From Actinopolyspora erythraea (GTDB taxonomy: Bacteria; Actinomycetota; Actinomycetes; Mycobacteriales; Pseudonocardiaceae): a stretch of DNA of 64,000 bases. The notes below the pieces were generated by a model that saw only the letters and a list, made by a program, of their open reading frames with translations, did no database searches and had not been told where the DNA came from. Made by a program: the position numbers and the translations under genes. The DNA lies in assembly GCF_002263515.1 (NCBI RefSeq), contig NZ_CP022752.1:3596001-3660000 (forward strand), in the 5' to 3' direction. Of this stretch, positions 16,270 through 25,280 are shown in pieces; the stretch's first letter is position 1, and each line of letters opens with the position of its first letter.

Positions 16270-16740
16270 GCTGCCCGCCCGGCGGCGGGACCGTGCGAAA
16301 CGCCGTCCACCTCAGCCCCGGTCCGGCAGCTCACTCGGCACGGAGACACCGCTCACCGGAACGGCTTCCGGACGAACGGAACCTCCCCGCCGGTTCCGGG
16401 CGGCGAGCTGTTCGCCCTGAGCGAAAACCACCGAAGCGCCACGTCCCGATGCCCCGTGCCGGGCGGGAAGGACCTAGCACACGAAGACCGAAAGCGCTGT
16501 ATCGAATCATTACGTTCCGGCGTTAACACTGTTTTTTATTACCACCCGAAAGAAGTAGGCAGCGTCACATCGAGGGCAACTCGATCGGGATACATACCCG
16601 TTTGATCGTCCCAATAATCCGCTCGGACGGTTACGCTACAACCTGAACGACACCACTTTCGGTCGATCAGTGGCGCGGCTGATCGGCCGAGAGTCCCGGT
16701 GCCGGTCGGGGGGCACGACCGACTCCAGGGAGGTAGTGAC
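16270..16740. other. AT-rich upstream region of the orphan response regulator
   Basis: About 470 bp without a gene. The part from 16490 to 16640 is clearly more AT-rich than the surroundings (for example GTTTTTTATTACCACC). Structures seen are a small hairpin ATCGAG-GGCAA-CTCGAT (16569-16585) and an inverted repeat CGATCAG-N8-CTGATCG at 16664-16685. This looks like a regulated promoter region, but I could not place a clear -35/-10 pair. Confidence 0.45.
16664..16685. promoter_or_regulatory. Inverted repeat upstream of the response regulator
   Basis: CGATCAG and CTGATCG are perfect seven-base inverted repeats separated by eight bases, about 55 bp before the GTG start of the regulator. Position and symmetry suit a dimeric regulator site, possibly autoregulation by the NarL-type protein encoded next. 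Confidence 0.35.
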
Positions 16741-17457
16741 GTGGCTGCCGTCGGCTTAGGTCAGGCCGCTCGTACCACGCCAGCCGGTGCATTGCCGGCT
16801 AACATGGTTCCGCATCCGCGGGAAGAGCTGTTCACGGTGCTCGTGGTGGACGACCATCCGCTGCTCCGGGAGGCCATATCCTCCCGGCTGCTGCAGATGG
16901 GCGCCGGCACGGTGCACGAAGCCGCATCGATGGCCGAGGCCAAGGCACGCGCCTTGGCCACCGGTCCGTGCGATCTGGCAGTACTCGATCTGGGACTGCC
17001 CGACGGGACGGGTGTAGACCTGGTTACGGAACTGCGTACCCAGGGCTGGCCACGCATCGTGGTGCTCGCCTCGTCCGATGACCCCTACGCGGTTCGGGCC
17101 GCCTTTCAGGCAGGGGCACAGGCCTACCTGCTGAAATCGGCCTCACCCACAGTGGTCACGGACGGCGTGCGCCGCGTGCTGGACGGCGGGGTCTACGCCG
17201 ATCCGAATGTGGCTCCGGTACTGGCTGCCGGTACCCGGGTCCCGGGTACCGACAACACGCCTCGCGAGCTGTCCGCTCGTGAGATCGAAGTGTTGCAGTT
17301 GGTGGCCGATGGTCGATCCAACAAGGAGATCGGCGAGACGCTCAATTTGTCCGCTCTCACGGTGAAGAGTCACCTGTCGCGGATCGGGCGCAAATTGGGC
17401 ACCGGAGACCGAGCCCAAATGGTCGCGTTGGCAATGCGGGCCGGAGTGATTCGATGA
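16741..17457 (+). CDS. NarL/FixJ-family response regulator (orphan)
   Basis: A 238-residue regulator. After a 30-residue leader, the receiver domain runs to about 150 with acidic pair Asp37/Asp38, phosphoacceptor Asp83 (LAVLDLGLPDG) and Lys132. A LuxR-type helix-turn-helix domain occupies about 170-235 (ELSAREIEVLQLVADGRSNK then LNLSALTVKSHLSRIGRKLG). GGGAGGT six bases before the GTG supports this start. No histidine kinase is adjacent, so its partner lies elsewhere. It sits 89 bp before RNase D on the same strand. Confidence 0.9.
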   Translation: MAAVGLGQAARTTPAGALPANMVPHPREELFTVLVVDDHPLLREAISSRLLQMGAGTVHEAASMAEAKARALATGPCDLAVLDLGLPDGTGVDLVTELRTQGWPRIVVLASSDDPYAVRAAFQAGAQAYLLKSASPTVVTDGVRRVLDGGVYADPNVAPVLAAGTRVPGTDNTPRELSAREIEVLQLVADGRSNKEIGETLNLSALTVKSHLSRIGRKLGTGDRAQMVALAMRAGVIR

Positions 17458-17546
17458 CCTGACAACGCACATCGAACCGGTCCGGGACCGGCGAATCGGA
17501 CCGTTCGGCTACCTCAGTCGACAGAGGGACGTATCGTCTGGGAGCC

Positions 17547-18812
17547 GTGGATGCTGTTCACCCCGAATCCGCCGAACCGGACCGCTCCGAACCAGTGTTG
17601 CTGACACGTCCCGCTGGTGGTGTTCCACCCGTAGTCGAGCAGCCCCGATCCCTTCGCCTCGCCGCAGCGGCTCTGACCGCGGGCAGCGGGCCGATCGCGA
17701 TCGACACCGAACGTGCCTCCGGGTACCGCTACTCGCAGCGGGCTTACCTGCTGCAGTTACGCCGCGAGGGCAGCGGCACGGTGTTGATCGACCCGATCGC
17801 GCTGAACGGGGATCTGGGGCCGCTCGTCTCCGCACTCGGCGACACCGAATGGGTACTGCACGCGGCCTCGCAGGACCTGCCGTGCCTGGCCGAACTCGAC
17901 CTGCGCCCGGACCGGCTCTTCGACACGGAGCTGGCGGCCCGGCTGGCCGGTTACGAACGGGTGTCACTCGGCGCGCTCGCCGAGCGGCTGCTGTCGTACC
18001 GGCTCGAGAAGGGCCACGGCGCGGCCGACTGGTCGCGCAGGCCACTGCCACGCGAATGGCTGGTGTACGCGGCCCTGGACGTGGAACTGCTGGTCGAGCT
18101 GCGTGCCGCGCTGCACGCGGAACTGGACAGGCAGGGCAAGCTGGAGTGGGCGGCGCAGGAGTTCGAGGCCGTCCGCACCGCTCCACCCGCCCCCAGTCGC
18201 CCGGAACCGTGGCGCCGTACCTCCGGGATCCACCGGTTGCGCACGCCGGTGCAGCTGGCGATAGTGCGTGCGCTGTGGGAGCTGCGCGACGACATCGCCC
18301 GTCGACGGGACATCGCACCGGGCCGGATCCTTCCGGACAGTGCGATCATCCGAGCGGCGCAGGAGAACCCCGCCACCAGGGAGGACCTGGTCGCACTGCC
18401 GGTGTTCGGCGGCAAGCAGCAGCGCAGACGCTCGGGACAGTGGTTCGAGGCGCTGCGCGGCGCGCGGGAGCTCGACAAGGAGGCGCTGCCCTCCACCGCC
18501 GCCCCGAACGACGGGCCACCCCCCACGAACAGGTGGGCGGACCGGGACGCCGCCGCGGCCGCCAGGCTGAACGCGGTCCGGAACGTGCTGAACCGGATCG
18601 CCGAGGAGAACAGGCTGCCGGTGGAGAACCTGCTGCTGCCCGATCTGGTGCGCAGGTTGTGCTGGCAGCCGCCCTCGGAGATCGCGGTGGAACCGATCGC
18701 GGAACACCTGCGGGAGCGCGGTGCCCGGCGGTGGCAGGTCGAGCTGACGGCGGAACCGATCGCGAAGGCGATCCGCGAGTCCGAGGACGCCCATGCCGAC
18801 CAGGGGGGATAA
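17547..18812 (+). CDS. rnd: Ribonuclease D (DEDD exonuclease with HRDC domain)
   Basis: A 421-residue 3'-5' exoribonuclease. The DEDD residues are visible in IAIDTERASGYRYSQR (Asp/Glu), HAASQDLPCL (Asp) and VYAALDVELLVEL (Tyr and final Asp), residues about 45-200. A HRDC domain follows at about 230-300, and a second helical domain to the end (VENLLLPDLVRRLCW). It trims tRNA and other small RNA 3' ends. The GTG start lies in a short leader; TATCGT a little upstream may be its -10. The same neighbour order is found in mycobacteria (Rv2680-Rv2681). Confidence 0.92.
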   Translation: MDAVHPESAEPDRSEPVLLTRPAGGVPPVVEQPRSLRLAAAALTAGSGPIAIDTERASGYRYSQRAYLLQLRREGSGTVLIDPIALNGDLGPLVSALGDTEWVLHAASQDLPCLAELDLRPDRLFDTELAARLAGYERVSLGALAERLLSYRLEKGHGAADWSRRPLPREWLVYAALDVELLVELRAALHAELDRQGKLEWAAQEFEAVRTAPPAPSRPEPWRRTSGIHRLRTPVQLAIVRALWELRDDIARRRDIAPGRILPDSAIIRAAQENPATREDLVALPVFGGKQQRRRSGQWFEALRGARELDKEALPSTAAPNDGPPPTNRWADRDAAAAARLNAVRNVLNRIAEENRLPVENLLLPDLVRRLCWQPPSEIAVEPIAEHLRERGARRWQVELTAEPIAKAIRESEDAHADQGG

Positions 18813-18902
18813 TCCTCCCGACAACCGACCGGAAGGCACGCGTTCCCCGTTCTCGCGGCGACGGCGCGGCGGGTGTGGTCCAGCAGACACCGATCCCGGT
18901 GG

Positions 18903-18948
18903 TTACCGTTCGGTAATGAGCGCTAGAGTGCACGTTACCGGCCGGTAG
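18903..18948. promoter_or_regulatory. Two palindromic operators flanking the fadA promoter
   Basis: TTACCGTTCGGTAA (18903-18916) is a perfect dyad. TTACCGGCCGGTAG (18935-18948) is a near-perfect second copy sharing the TTACCG...CGGTA half-sites. Their centres are 32 bp apart, about three helical turns. TAGAGT at 18924-18929 between them is a likely -10. Such paired dyads are typical of TetR-type fatty-acid regulators. No regulator gene is adjacent. Confidence 0.7.
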
Positions 18949-19017
18949 CGGCATGGCCCACCGTCGGGCAGCGTGGCCGCCCGGTCTGCGCGTACCCACA
19001 TCGACAAGGAGCACGCC

Positions 19018-20289
19018 GTGGCAGCACCTGCGTCGGCAGCAGCCGACACGAGCAGCGGCCCCGCATCGGCGGGAGCGCCGCGTGCCCTCAGGAACGTGGT
19101 CTTCGTCGACGGCGTCCGCACGCCGTTCGGCAAGGCAGGCACCAAGGGCATGTACGCCGAGAACCGCGCGGACGACCTGGTCGTCAAGGTCATCCGCGAA
19201 CTGTTGCGGCGGCAGCCCGAACTCCCCCCGGAGCGGATCGACGAGGTCGCGATCGCGGCCACCACCCAGATCGGCGACCAGGGACTGACGATCGGCAGGA
19301 ACGCGGCCCTGCTGGCGGGGCTGCCCAAGTCCGTACCGGGCTTCGCGATCGACCGGATGTGCGCGGGCGCGATGACGGCGGTCACCAACATCGCGGGCGG
19401 CATCGGGTTCGGCGGCTACGACATCGCCATCGCGGGCGGTGTGGAGCACATGGGCAACCACCCCATGGGCGAAGGGGTGGACCCCAATCCACGGTTCGTC
19501 TCCGACAACCTGGTCGACTCCTCCGCGCTGGTGATGGGCTCCACCGCCGAGAACCTGCACGACCGCTACCCGAATCTGACCAAGCAGCGCACCGACGCCT
19601 ACGCCGCCCTCAGCCAGCAGCGCTACGAAGCGGCGGCCACGGCGGGCAAGATCGCCGCCGACCTCGTTCCGGTCGCCACCCGCTCCAGCGAGAACGGCTG
19701 GGGGCTGGCCACCGCCGACGAACCGCCGCGGCCGGGAACCACCGTGGAATCACTGCAGGGCCTCAAGACGCCCTTCCGACCCCACGGGCGAGTGACCCCC
19801 GGCAACTCGGCGGGGCTCAACGACGGTGCGACCGGCTGCGTGGTCGCCGACGAGGAGACCGCCCGTGAGCTGGGGCTCTCCGTCGGGATGCGCATGGTCG
19901 GCTACTCCTTCGCCGGTGTCGAACCGGAGGTCATGGGAGTGGGCCCCGTCCCGGCCACCGAGAAGGCGCTCAAGCGTGCCGGGCTGACCATCGACGACAT
20001 CGGACTCTTCGAGATCAACGAGGCGTTCGCGGTTCAGGTGCTGGCCTTCCTGGAGCACTTCGGAATCGCCGACGACGATCCGAGGGTCAACCAGTGGGGC
20101 GGAGCCATCGCCTGCGGACACCCCCTGGCCTCCTCCGGCGTACGGCTGATGACCCAGCTTTCCAGGCAGTTCGCCGAACACCCCGAGGTCCGCTACGGCA
20201 TCACCACGATGTGCGTCGGCTTCGGCATGGGCGGCACGGTGATCTGGGAGAACCCGAACCACGACGAGACCGCCGGGGGCGCCAAGTGA
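19018..20289 (+). CDS. fadA: Acetyl-CoA C-acyltransferase (3-ketoacyl-CoA thiolase)
   Basis: A 423-residue thiolase. The nucleophilic Cys115 lies in IDRMCAGAMT, His368 in ACGHPLASSGVR and the second active-site Cys399 in TMCVGFGMGG, the complete thiolase triad. It cleaves 3-ketoacyl-CoA in the last step of beta-oxidation, paired with the FadB protein encoded next. The GTG at 19018 is preceded by AAGGAG and gives a short Ala/Ser-rich leader. The stop overlaps the fadB start (GTGA), so the two subunits are translationally coupled. Expression is probably controlled by the two upstream dyads. Confidence 0.95.
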   Translation: MAAPASAAADTSSGPASAGAPRALRNVVFVDGVRTPFGKAGTKGMYAENRADDLVVKVIRELLRRQPELPPERIDEVAIAATTQIGDQGLTIGRNAALLAGLPKSVPGFAIDRMCAGAMTAVTNIAGGIGFGGYDIAIAGGVEHMGNHPMGEGVDPNPRFVSDNLVDSSALVMGSTAENLHDRYPNLTKQRTDAYAALSQQRYEAAATAGKIAADLVPVATRSSENGWGLATADEPPRPGTTVESLQGLKTPFRPHGRVTPGNSAGLNDGATGCVVADEETARELGLSVGMRMVGYSFAGVEPEVMGVGPVPATEKALKRAGLTIDDIGLFEINEAFAVQVLAFLEHFGIADDDPRVNQWGGAIACGHPLASSGVRLMTQLSRQFAEHPEVRYGITTMCVGFGMGGTVIWENPNHDETAGGAK

Positions 20290-22394
20290 GCATCGACAGC
20301 GAAACCACAGCCCTGTTTCCCGACGAGGTCGTGACCCACGCACACACCCGGGTTGTCGAGGTGCCGGGAGTACGCGGCAGGGTCGCGCTGATCACGGTCG
20401 ACAACGGCTACGACCACACCAGGCCGTCCACGTTCGGCCCCGCCGGGCTGGCCTCGCTGGACGCCGCGCTGGACGAGGCGTTCGCCGCTGAGCCCGCTGC
20501 CATCGCCGTGACCGGCAAACCGTTCGTGTTCGCCGTCGGGGCCGACCTGTCCGGTATGGGCCAGCTCGGGGAGCGGGAGTACGCGCACCGCATCGCCAAG
20601 GCGGGCCACGACGTGTTCCGACGGCTGACCGAGTCCGAGATCCCCACCTTCGCCTTCGTCAACGGCGCCGCCCTGGGCGGGGGACTCGAACTCGCGCTGT
20701 CCTGCCACTACCGCACCGTGGCCGACAACGCGGGCGCGATCGCGTTCCCGGAGTGCTTCCTGGGGCTGTTCCCCGGGTGGGGCGGCACGCAGCTGCTGCC
20801 CAACCTGATCGGCGCCGACCAGGCGGTAACCGTGATCCTGGAGAACGCGCTGAACCAGAACAAGATGCTCAACCCCGAAAAGGCCACCGGGATGGGCATC
20901 TTCGACGTCCAGCTGGAGTCCCCCGACTTCCTGGAGGAGTCGCTGCGCTGGGCCGCTGACGTGATCAACGGCTCCCGCACGGTGCGGCGCGCCGAGATCG
21001 ACCGCGGCCAAGCCTGGGACGACGCGATCAACCGCGCCAGGGAGATCGCGGCGAGCAAGACGCACGGCGCCTCCCCCGGCGTGGACAAGGCCGTCGAGCT
21101 GCTCGAGATCGCCAGGAACGGCGACCTCGACGCCGGTTACGCGGCCGAGACCGAGGCCTTGGCCGACGCGCTGATGACCGACGAGTTGCGCGCCGGTCTG
21201 TACGCCTTCGACCTCACCCAGAAGCGGGCGAAGAAACCCGCGGGCGCCCCGGACAAGTCGTTGGCCAGGGACGTCAACAAGGTGGGCGTCGTCGGCGCGG
21301 GACTGATGGCCGGACAGCTGGCCCTGCTGTTCGCGCGGCGCCTGGAGGTGCCGGTGGTGCTCACCGACATCGACCAGGAGCGCATCGACAAGGGCGTGGC
21401 CTACGTGCACGGCGAGATCGACAAGCTCGGCGCGAAGGGGCGGCTCTCGCAGGACGGGGTCAACCGGCTCAAGGCGCTGGTCACCGGTTCGCTCGACAAG
21501 GCGGCCTTCGCCGACGCCGACTTCATCATCGAGGCCGTGTTCGAGGAGATGTCGGTCAAGCAGCAGGTGTTCGGCGAGCTGGAGCAGCACGTCTCGCCGG
21601 AGGCGGTGCTGGCCACCAACACCTCCTCGCTCTCGGTCGGCGAGATGGGAGCCAAGCTCGCCCACCCCGAACGGGTGGTCGGCTTCCACTTCTTCAACCC
21701 CGTCGCGGTGCTGCCGCTGCTGGAGATCGTGCGTGGCGAGCGGACCGACGACGCCGCGTTGGCCACCGCGTTCGCCGTGGGCAAGAAGCTCAAGAAGTCC
21801 TGCGTGCTGACCGCCGACACCCCGGCGTTCGTGGTCAACCGGCTGCTCACCCGTTTCCTCGGCGAGGTCATCGCCTCGGTCGACGAGGGGACCCCCTTCG
21901 AGGTGGCCGACCGGGCGCTGAACCCGCTGGGGCTGCCGATGAGCCCGATGGTGCTGCTGCAGCTGGTCGGGCCCGCGATCGCACAGCACGTCAACGAGAC
22001 CATGCACGCCGCCTACCCGGAGCGGTTCGGGATCAGCGACAACCTGCGGCGATTCGTCGACGCGGGCAAGACGGCCGTGTGGACCACCGACGAGGCGGGC
22101 AACCAGATCGTCGACCCAGAGGTCGCCGAGCTGTGGCAGCAGGGCGACAAGCCGCTCTCCGAGGAGCAGGTCCGTGACCGCGCGCTGCGCGCGCTGGCCG
22201 AGGAGGCGCGGATCATGCTTGACGAGGACGTGGTCGTCGAGGCCGCCGACCTCGACCTGTGCATGCTCCTCGGGGCGGGCTGGCCGTTCTGGCTGGGCGG
22301 CATCACTCCGTACCTGGACCGTTCGGGCTACTCCGAGCTGGTCAACGGCAAGCGTTTCCAGCAGCCGGGGGTGGCCAGCCTGCCCAGCAGCTGA
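20286..22394 (+). CDS. fadB: Fatty acid oxidation multifunctional protein (enoyl-CoA hydratase / 3-hydroxyacyl-CoA dehydrogenase)
   Basis: A 702-residue fusion. The N-terminal crotonase domain (about 1-280) has AVGADLSGMGQL, the oxyanion stretch NGAALGGGLELALSCHY and FPECFLGLFPGWGGTQLLPN with the catalytic glutamate. The dehydrogenase half has the NAD motif VGVVGAGLMAGQLALLFARR at about 334, NTSSLSVGEM and HFFNPVAVLPLLE with the catalytic histidine. It performs hydration and oxidation in beta-oxidation and forms a complex with FadA. Note GLMAGQ where many FadB proteins have GxMGxG; the central Gly is Ala. Confidence 0.95.
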   Translation: MSIDSETTALFPDEVVTHAHTRVVEVPGVRGRVALITVDNGYDHTRPSTFGPAGLASLDAALDEAFAAEPAAIAVTGKPFVFAVGADLSGMGQLGEREYAHRIAKAGHDVFRRLTESEIPTFAFVNGAALGGGLELALSCHYRTVADNAGAIAFPECFLGLFPGWGGTQLLPNLIGADQAVTVILENALNQNKMLNPEKATGMGIFDVQLESPDFLEESLRWAADVINGSRTVRRAEIDRGQAWDDAINRAREIAASKTHGASPGVDKAVELLEIARNGDLDAGYAAETEALADALMTDELRAGLYAFDLTQKRAKKPAGAPDKSLARDVNKVGVVGAGLMAGQLALLFARRLEVPVVLTDIDQERIDKGVAYVHGEIDKLGAKGRLSQDGVNRLKALVTGSLDKAAFADADFIIEAVFEEMSVKQQVFGELEQHVSPEAVLATNTSSLSVGEMGAKLAHPERVVGFHFFNPVAVLPLLEIVRGERTDDAALATAFAVGKKLKKSCVLTADTPAFVVNRLLTRFLGEVIASVDEGTPFEVADRALNPLGLPMSPMVLLQLVGPAIAQHVNETMHAAYPERFGISDNLRRFVDAGKTAVWTTDEAGNQIVDPEVAELWQQGDKPLSEEQVRDRALRALAEEARIMLDEDVVVEAADLDLCMLLGAGWPFWLGGITPYLDRSGYSELVNGKRFQQPGVASLPSS

Positions 22395-22427
22395 GCGACC
22401 ACTCCTCACGGCGTGGCCGGTGTTGGA

Positions 22428-22463
22428 GGGCCGGGGCGGTAACCACACCGTCCCGGCCCTTTC
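22428..22463 (+). terminator. fadAB terminator
   Basis: GGGCCGGGGCGGT and ACCGTCCCGGCCC pair over 13 bases with one G-T wobble around AACCAC, followed by TTTC, 33 bp after the fadB stop. Confidence 0.75.
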
Positions 22464-22648
22464 ACGTGGAACGGGTCCGTGAGGCGTCCCGAGCCGGGAG
22501 AGGCGTTCCGCGTCGACTCCTCGGCGCCCGTGCCGGTTCGTTCCCGGGGCGGCGCTCGCGCGGATGTCCTCGGCGGACAGCGAATCGCACGCACGGTGGT
22601 TCACCGGTCGTGACATGATGGATCGCGAACGGGGTGAGGTGATGCTCG

Positions 22649-23273
22649 GTGAGCGCGCTTGTACAGCACGAGATCGGCCCGTTCACGATCGACGACTGGC
22701 ACGCGCTGCCCGCCAGCGCCGACGGGGCGCGCCTGGAACTGCTCGAGGGGTACTGGCTGGTGACGCCACCACCGAGCGGCCCGCCCCGCGCCAGTGGGCT
22801 GAGAACGAGTTCCTCATTCTGCTCAAAAACGCGCTGCGCGCCGCGGAACAGAAGGAGCTGTTCGCGGCGGGCGGCATCGGGGTGGAGCTCGGCACCGCTC
22901 GGCGGACGGCACTGATCCCGGACTTCGTGGTGCTGGACACCGCCCCCATCGGCAACTCGTTCGGCGCCGAGCACGTGCGACTCGCCGGGAAGATCTGGTC
23001 CCCGGGCAACACCGCGCGGGAGCAGCGCGACAAGCTGGACGCCTGCGCCGATGCGGGCATCCCGTTCTTCCGGAGCGTCTCCCAGGACGGGCGCGGGCCG
23101 ACCGAGCTGGTGGCCTACCGACTGGACGGGAGCCACTACACCCCGGCCTCCTCGGCCCGGCTGGGTGACGGGCCGGTGCACATAGCCGAGTCACCCGCCC
23201 CGGTGGAACTGGACATCACCGCCCTGCGGCTCGGAGCGGCCGGAGCGGCACTCGCGGACGCGGGTCCGCGTGA
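22649..23273 (+). pseudogene. Uma2-family endonuclease, frameshifted
   Basis: The N-terminal half (ARLELLEGYWLVTPPPSGPP) is read from the GTG at 22649. The rest (AENEFLILLKNALRAAEQ, TALIPDFVVLDTA, IWSPGNTAREQRDKLDACAD, AGIPFF) is in the frame one base earlier. The switch is in the run GGCCCGCCCCGCG at about 22778-22790, where one extra C would restore a single frame. Uma2 proteins are PD-(D/E)xK-like; here the expected catalytic Glu before IWSP is Lys, so it may be inactive even if repaired. The 3' end is uncertain because the second frame stays open into the antisense of the histidine kinase gene. Confidence 0.7.
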
Positions 23274-23334
23274 GGGGAGCCACGTGGGTCGGCGCACCGC
23301 CGACGCGCACCGGGAGCGGCCGAGTTCGCGGTGC

Positions 23335-24510
23335 TCACCGCGGGGCGGGAAGCCGCACGGTCACCGAGAGTCCACCCCCGGGAACCGGACACGCCGAGAC
23401 GCTGCCCCCGTGCGCCCCGGCCGCCGCGCGCACGATGGACAGGCCGAGCCCGGCGCCGGTACGGGCGGTGCGCTCCGCACCGACCCGTCGGAACGGTTCG
23501 AACAACCCCTCCACCTGGTCCGGGGAGATCTCGGCTCCCGAGGAGGCGACCGTCAACGAGGTCCACTCCCCCGACGTGCCGGTGATCACGGCGATCCAGC
23601 CGTTCTCGGCGTTGTACCGCACCGCGTTCTCCAGCAGGTTGCCCACCACCCGTTCCAGCAGCGCCGGATCCCCCATGGCGAAGGCGGAGTCGGGGCTCAC
23701 GTCCGTTCGCAGCCCCGCCCCGCGCACCTGTTCGTCCAGGGTCCGCAACGCGCCGCGCGCCAGCTCGGTGAGGTCGACCGGCTCGCGGCTCGGCAGTTCG
23801 GCCCCCTCGGTGCGGGCCAACAGCAGCAGTGACTCGACGAGTCGCTCGGACTTGGCGGTCGCCTCACGAACCACCTCCGCCATCCGGCGCAGCTCGGCCG
23901 CGTCGGCATCCGGGTCGGACAGCGTCACGTCGAGTTCGGTGCGGATCACCGAGAGCGGGGTGCGCAGCTCGTGGCTGGCATTGGCCACGAAACGGTGCTG
24001 GGACTCGAACGCGCTCTGCAGCCGGTCCAGCATCCCGTCGAAGGTGTCGGCCAGCTCGGCGACCTCGTCCCTGGGGCCGTCCAACCGGATCCGTTCCCCG
24101 AGCGAACGCGCCGAGAGCCGCCGCGCGGTGCCGGTCACCTCGTGCAACGGCCGCAGCACCCTGCCACAAACCGTCCAGGCCAACACGGCGGCCGCGAGCA
24201 CGACGACCACGAACGCGAAACCGCCGACCAGCAGCACCCGCTCACGCGCGCGGCTTCGCAGCGCCTCCCCGAGCTCGTCCGCCGAAACCGGCACCCCGTC
24301 CACGCGCACCGTGGTTCCGGAGGGCATGCGGGGTACCGCGGCCACGACGTCTCCCACCAGCAACCAGCCGAGCCACAACAGCAGGCCACTGACCAGGGCG
24401 ACCAGCACGGTCGACAGGATCGTCAGCCGCAGCCGCAGTCCGGGCCCTCGCCGCTCGGCGGACTCCGAGCCCGTGGCGCGCCGCGCGGAACGAACCCGGA
24501 GCGGCGTCAC
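23335..24510 (-). CDS. Two-component sensor histidine kinase
   Basis: A 391-residue membrane kinase. Transmembrane helices lie at about 29-52 and 93-113, enclosing a 40-residue extracytoplasmic loop, followed by HAMP (120-172). The phosphorylated His180 is in NASHELRTPLSVIRTELD. The ATPase domain has NLLENAVRYNAENG (N box), then LFEPFRRV and TGAGLGLSIVRAAAGAHGGS (F and G2 boxes). The GTG start overlaps the response regulator stop (GTGA), so they form a cognate pair. The small sensor loop (MPSGTTVRVDGVPVSADELG) gives no clue to the signal. Confidence 0.93.
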   Translation of the reverse strand: MTPLRVRSARRATGSESAERRGPGLRLRLTILSTVLVALVSGLLLWLGWLLVGDVVAAVPRMPSGTTVRVDGVPVSADELGEALRSRARERVLLVGGFAFVVVVLAAAVLAWTVCGRVLRPLHEVTGTARRLSARSLGERIRLDGPRDEVAELADTFDGMLDRLQSAFESQHRFVANASHELRTPLSVIRTELDVTLSDPDADAAELRRMAEVVREATAKSERLVESLLLLARTEGAELPSREPVDLTELARGALRTLDEQVRGAGLRTDVSPDSAFAMGDPALLERVVGNLLENAVRYNAENGWIAVITGTSGEWTSLTVASSGAEISPDQVEGLFEPFRRVGAERTARTGAGLGLSIVRAAAGAHGGSVSACPVPGGGLSVTVRLPAPR

Positions 24511-25226
24511 TTCTCGCCCGTACCGGTGACCTCGGCGTCCGGGGCCTCGGAGGAGTCCCGGGAGCCGGCCGAGGGAACGCGGTATCCCGAGCCGACCACC
24601 GTCTCGATGACGCTCGGCTCGCCGAGCTTCTTGCGCAACGTCATGACCGTCACCCGCACGGTGGTGGTGAACGGATCGGCGTGCTCGTCCCACACGCGTT
24701 CCAGCAACTCCTCGGAACTGACGACGGCACCGCGCGCGGCCAGCAGCACCTGCAGGACCCCGAACTCCTTGCGGGTCAGCTCGACCTCGCCCCCACCGCG
24801 GCGGACCCGCATCCTGGCTGAGTCCAGTTCGAGATCCCGCGCGGTCAGCAGCGGCGGCATGGCAGGGGTGGAGCGTCTGCCCAACGCCCGGACCCTGGCC
24901 ACGAGCTCGTTGAAGGCGAAGGGTTTCGCCAGGTAGTCGTCGGCCCCCAGCGAGAGTCCCTCGACCCGATCGTCGACCGTGCCACTGGCCGTGAGCATCA
25001 GCACCCTGCTGAGCTCCTCGGCCTCGACCAGCTCGGCGCACAACCGATCACCCGACAGCGAGGGCAGATCGCGGTCCAGCACCACCACGTCGTAGCGCGT
25101 CACCGCGATCTTCTCCTGGGCCTCCAGGCCGTCGTAGGCGACGTCCACGGCGAGCCCCTCGCGCCTCAGCCCGCGCGCGACCGCGTCGGCGAGCGGTTGT
25201 TCGTCCTCCACCACAAGGATCCGCAC
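24507..25226 (-). CDS. OmpR/PhoB-family response regulator
   Basis: A 239-residue regulator from the GTG at 25226 (an alternative start at 25247 adds seven residues). The receiver has Asp8, phosphoacceptor Asp51 (VVVLDRDLPSLSG) and Lys101. The winged-helix DNA-binding domain covers about 125-220 (VELTRKEFGVLQVLLAARGA, TTTVRVTVMTLRKKLGEP, VVGSGYRVPS). It is upstream of, and overlaps, its kinase gene on the minus strand. It lies 33 bp after dxs (also minus strand), so readthrough from dxs is possible. Confidence 0.93.
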   Translation of the reverse strand: MRILVVEDEQPLADAVARGLRREGLAVDVAYDGLEAQEKIAVTRYDVVVLDRDLPSLSGDRLCAELVEAEELSRVLMLTASGTVDDRVEGLSLGADDYLAKPFAFNELVARVRALGRRSTPAMPPLLTARDLELDSARMRVRRGGGEVELTRKEFGVLQVLLAARGAVVSSEELLERVWDEHADPFTTTVRVTVMTLRKKLGEPSVIETVVGSGYRVPSAGSRDSSEAPDAEVTGTGEK

Positions 25227-25280
25227 GTGTTCACCGTGCCACAACACGGTGGTGCCGAACGATCAGGGCGACGGCTCGCG

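Noticed and set aside
20193..22616. An 807-codon minus-strand open frame opposite fadB
   Set aside because: Antisense shadow of a well-supported gene; no recognisable domain.
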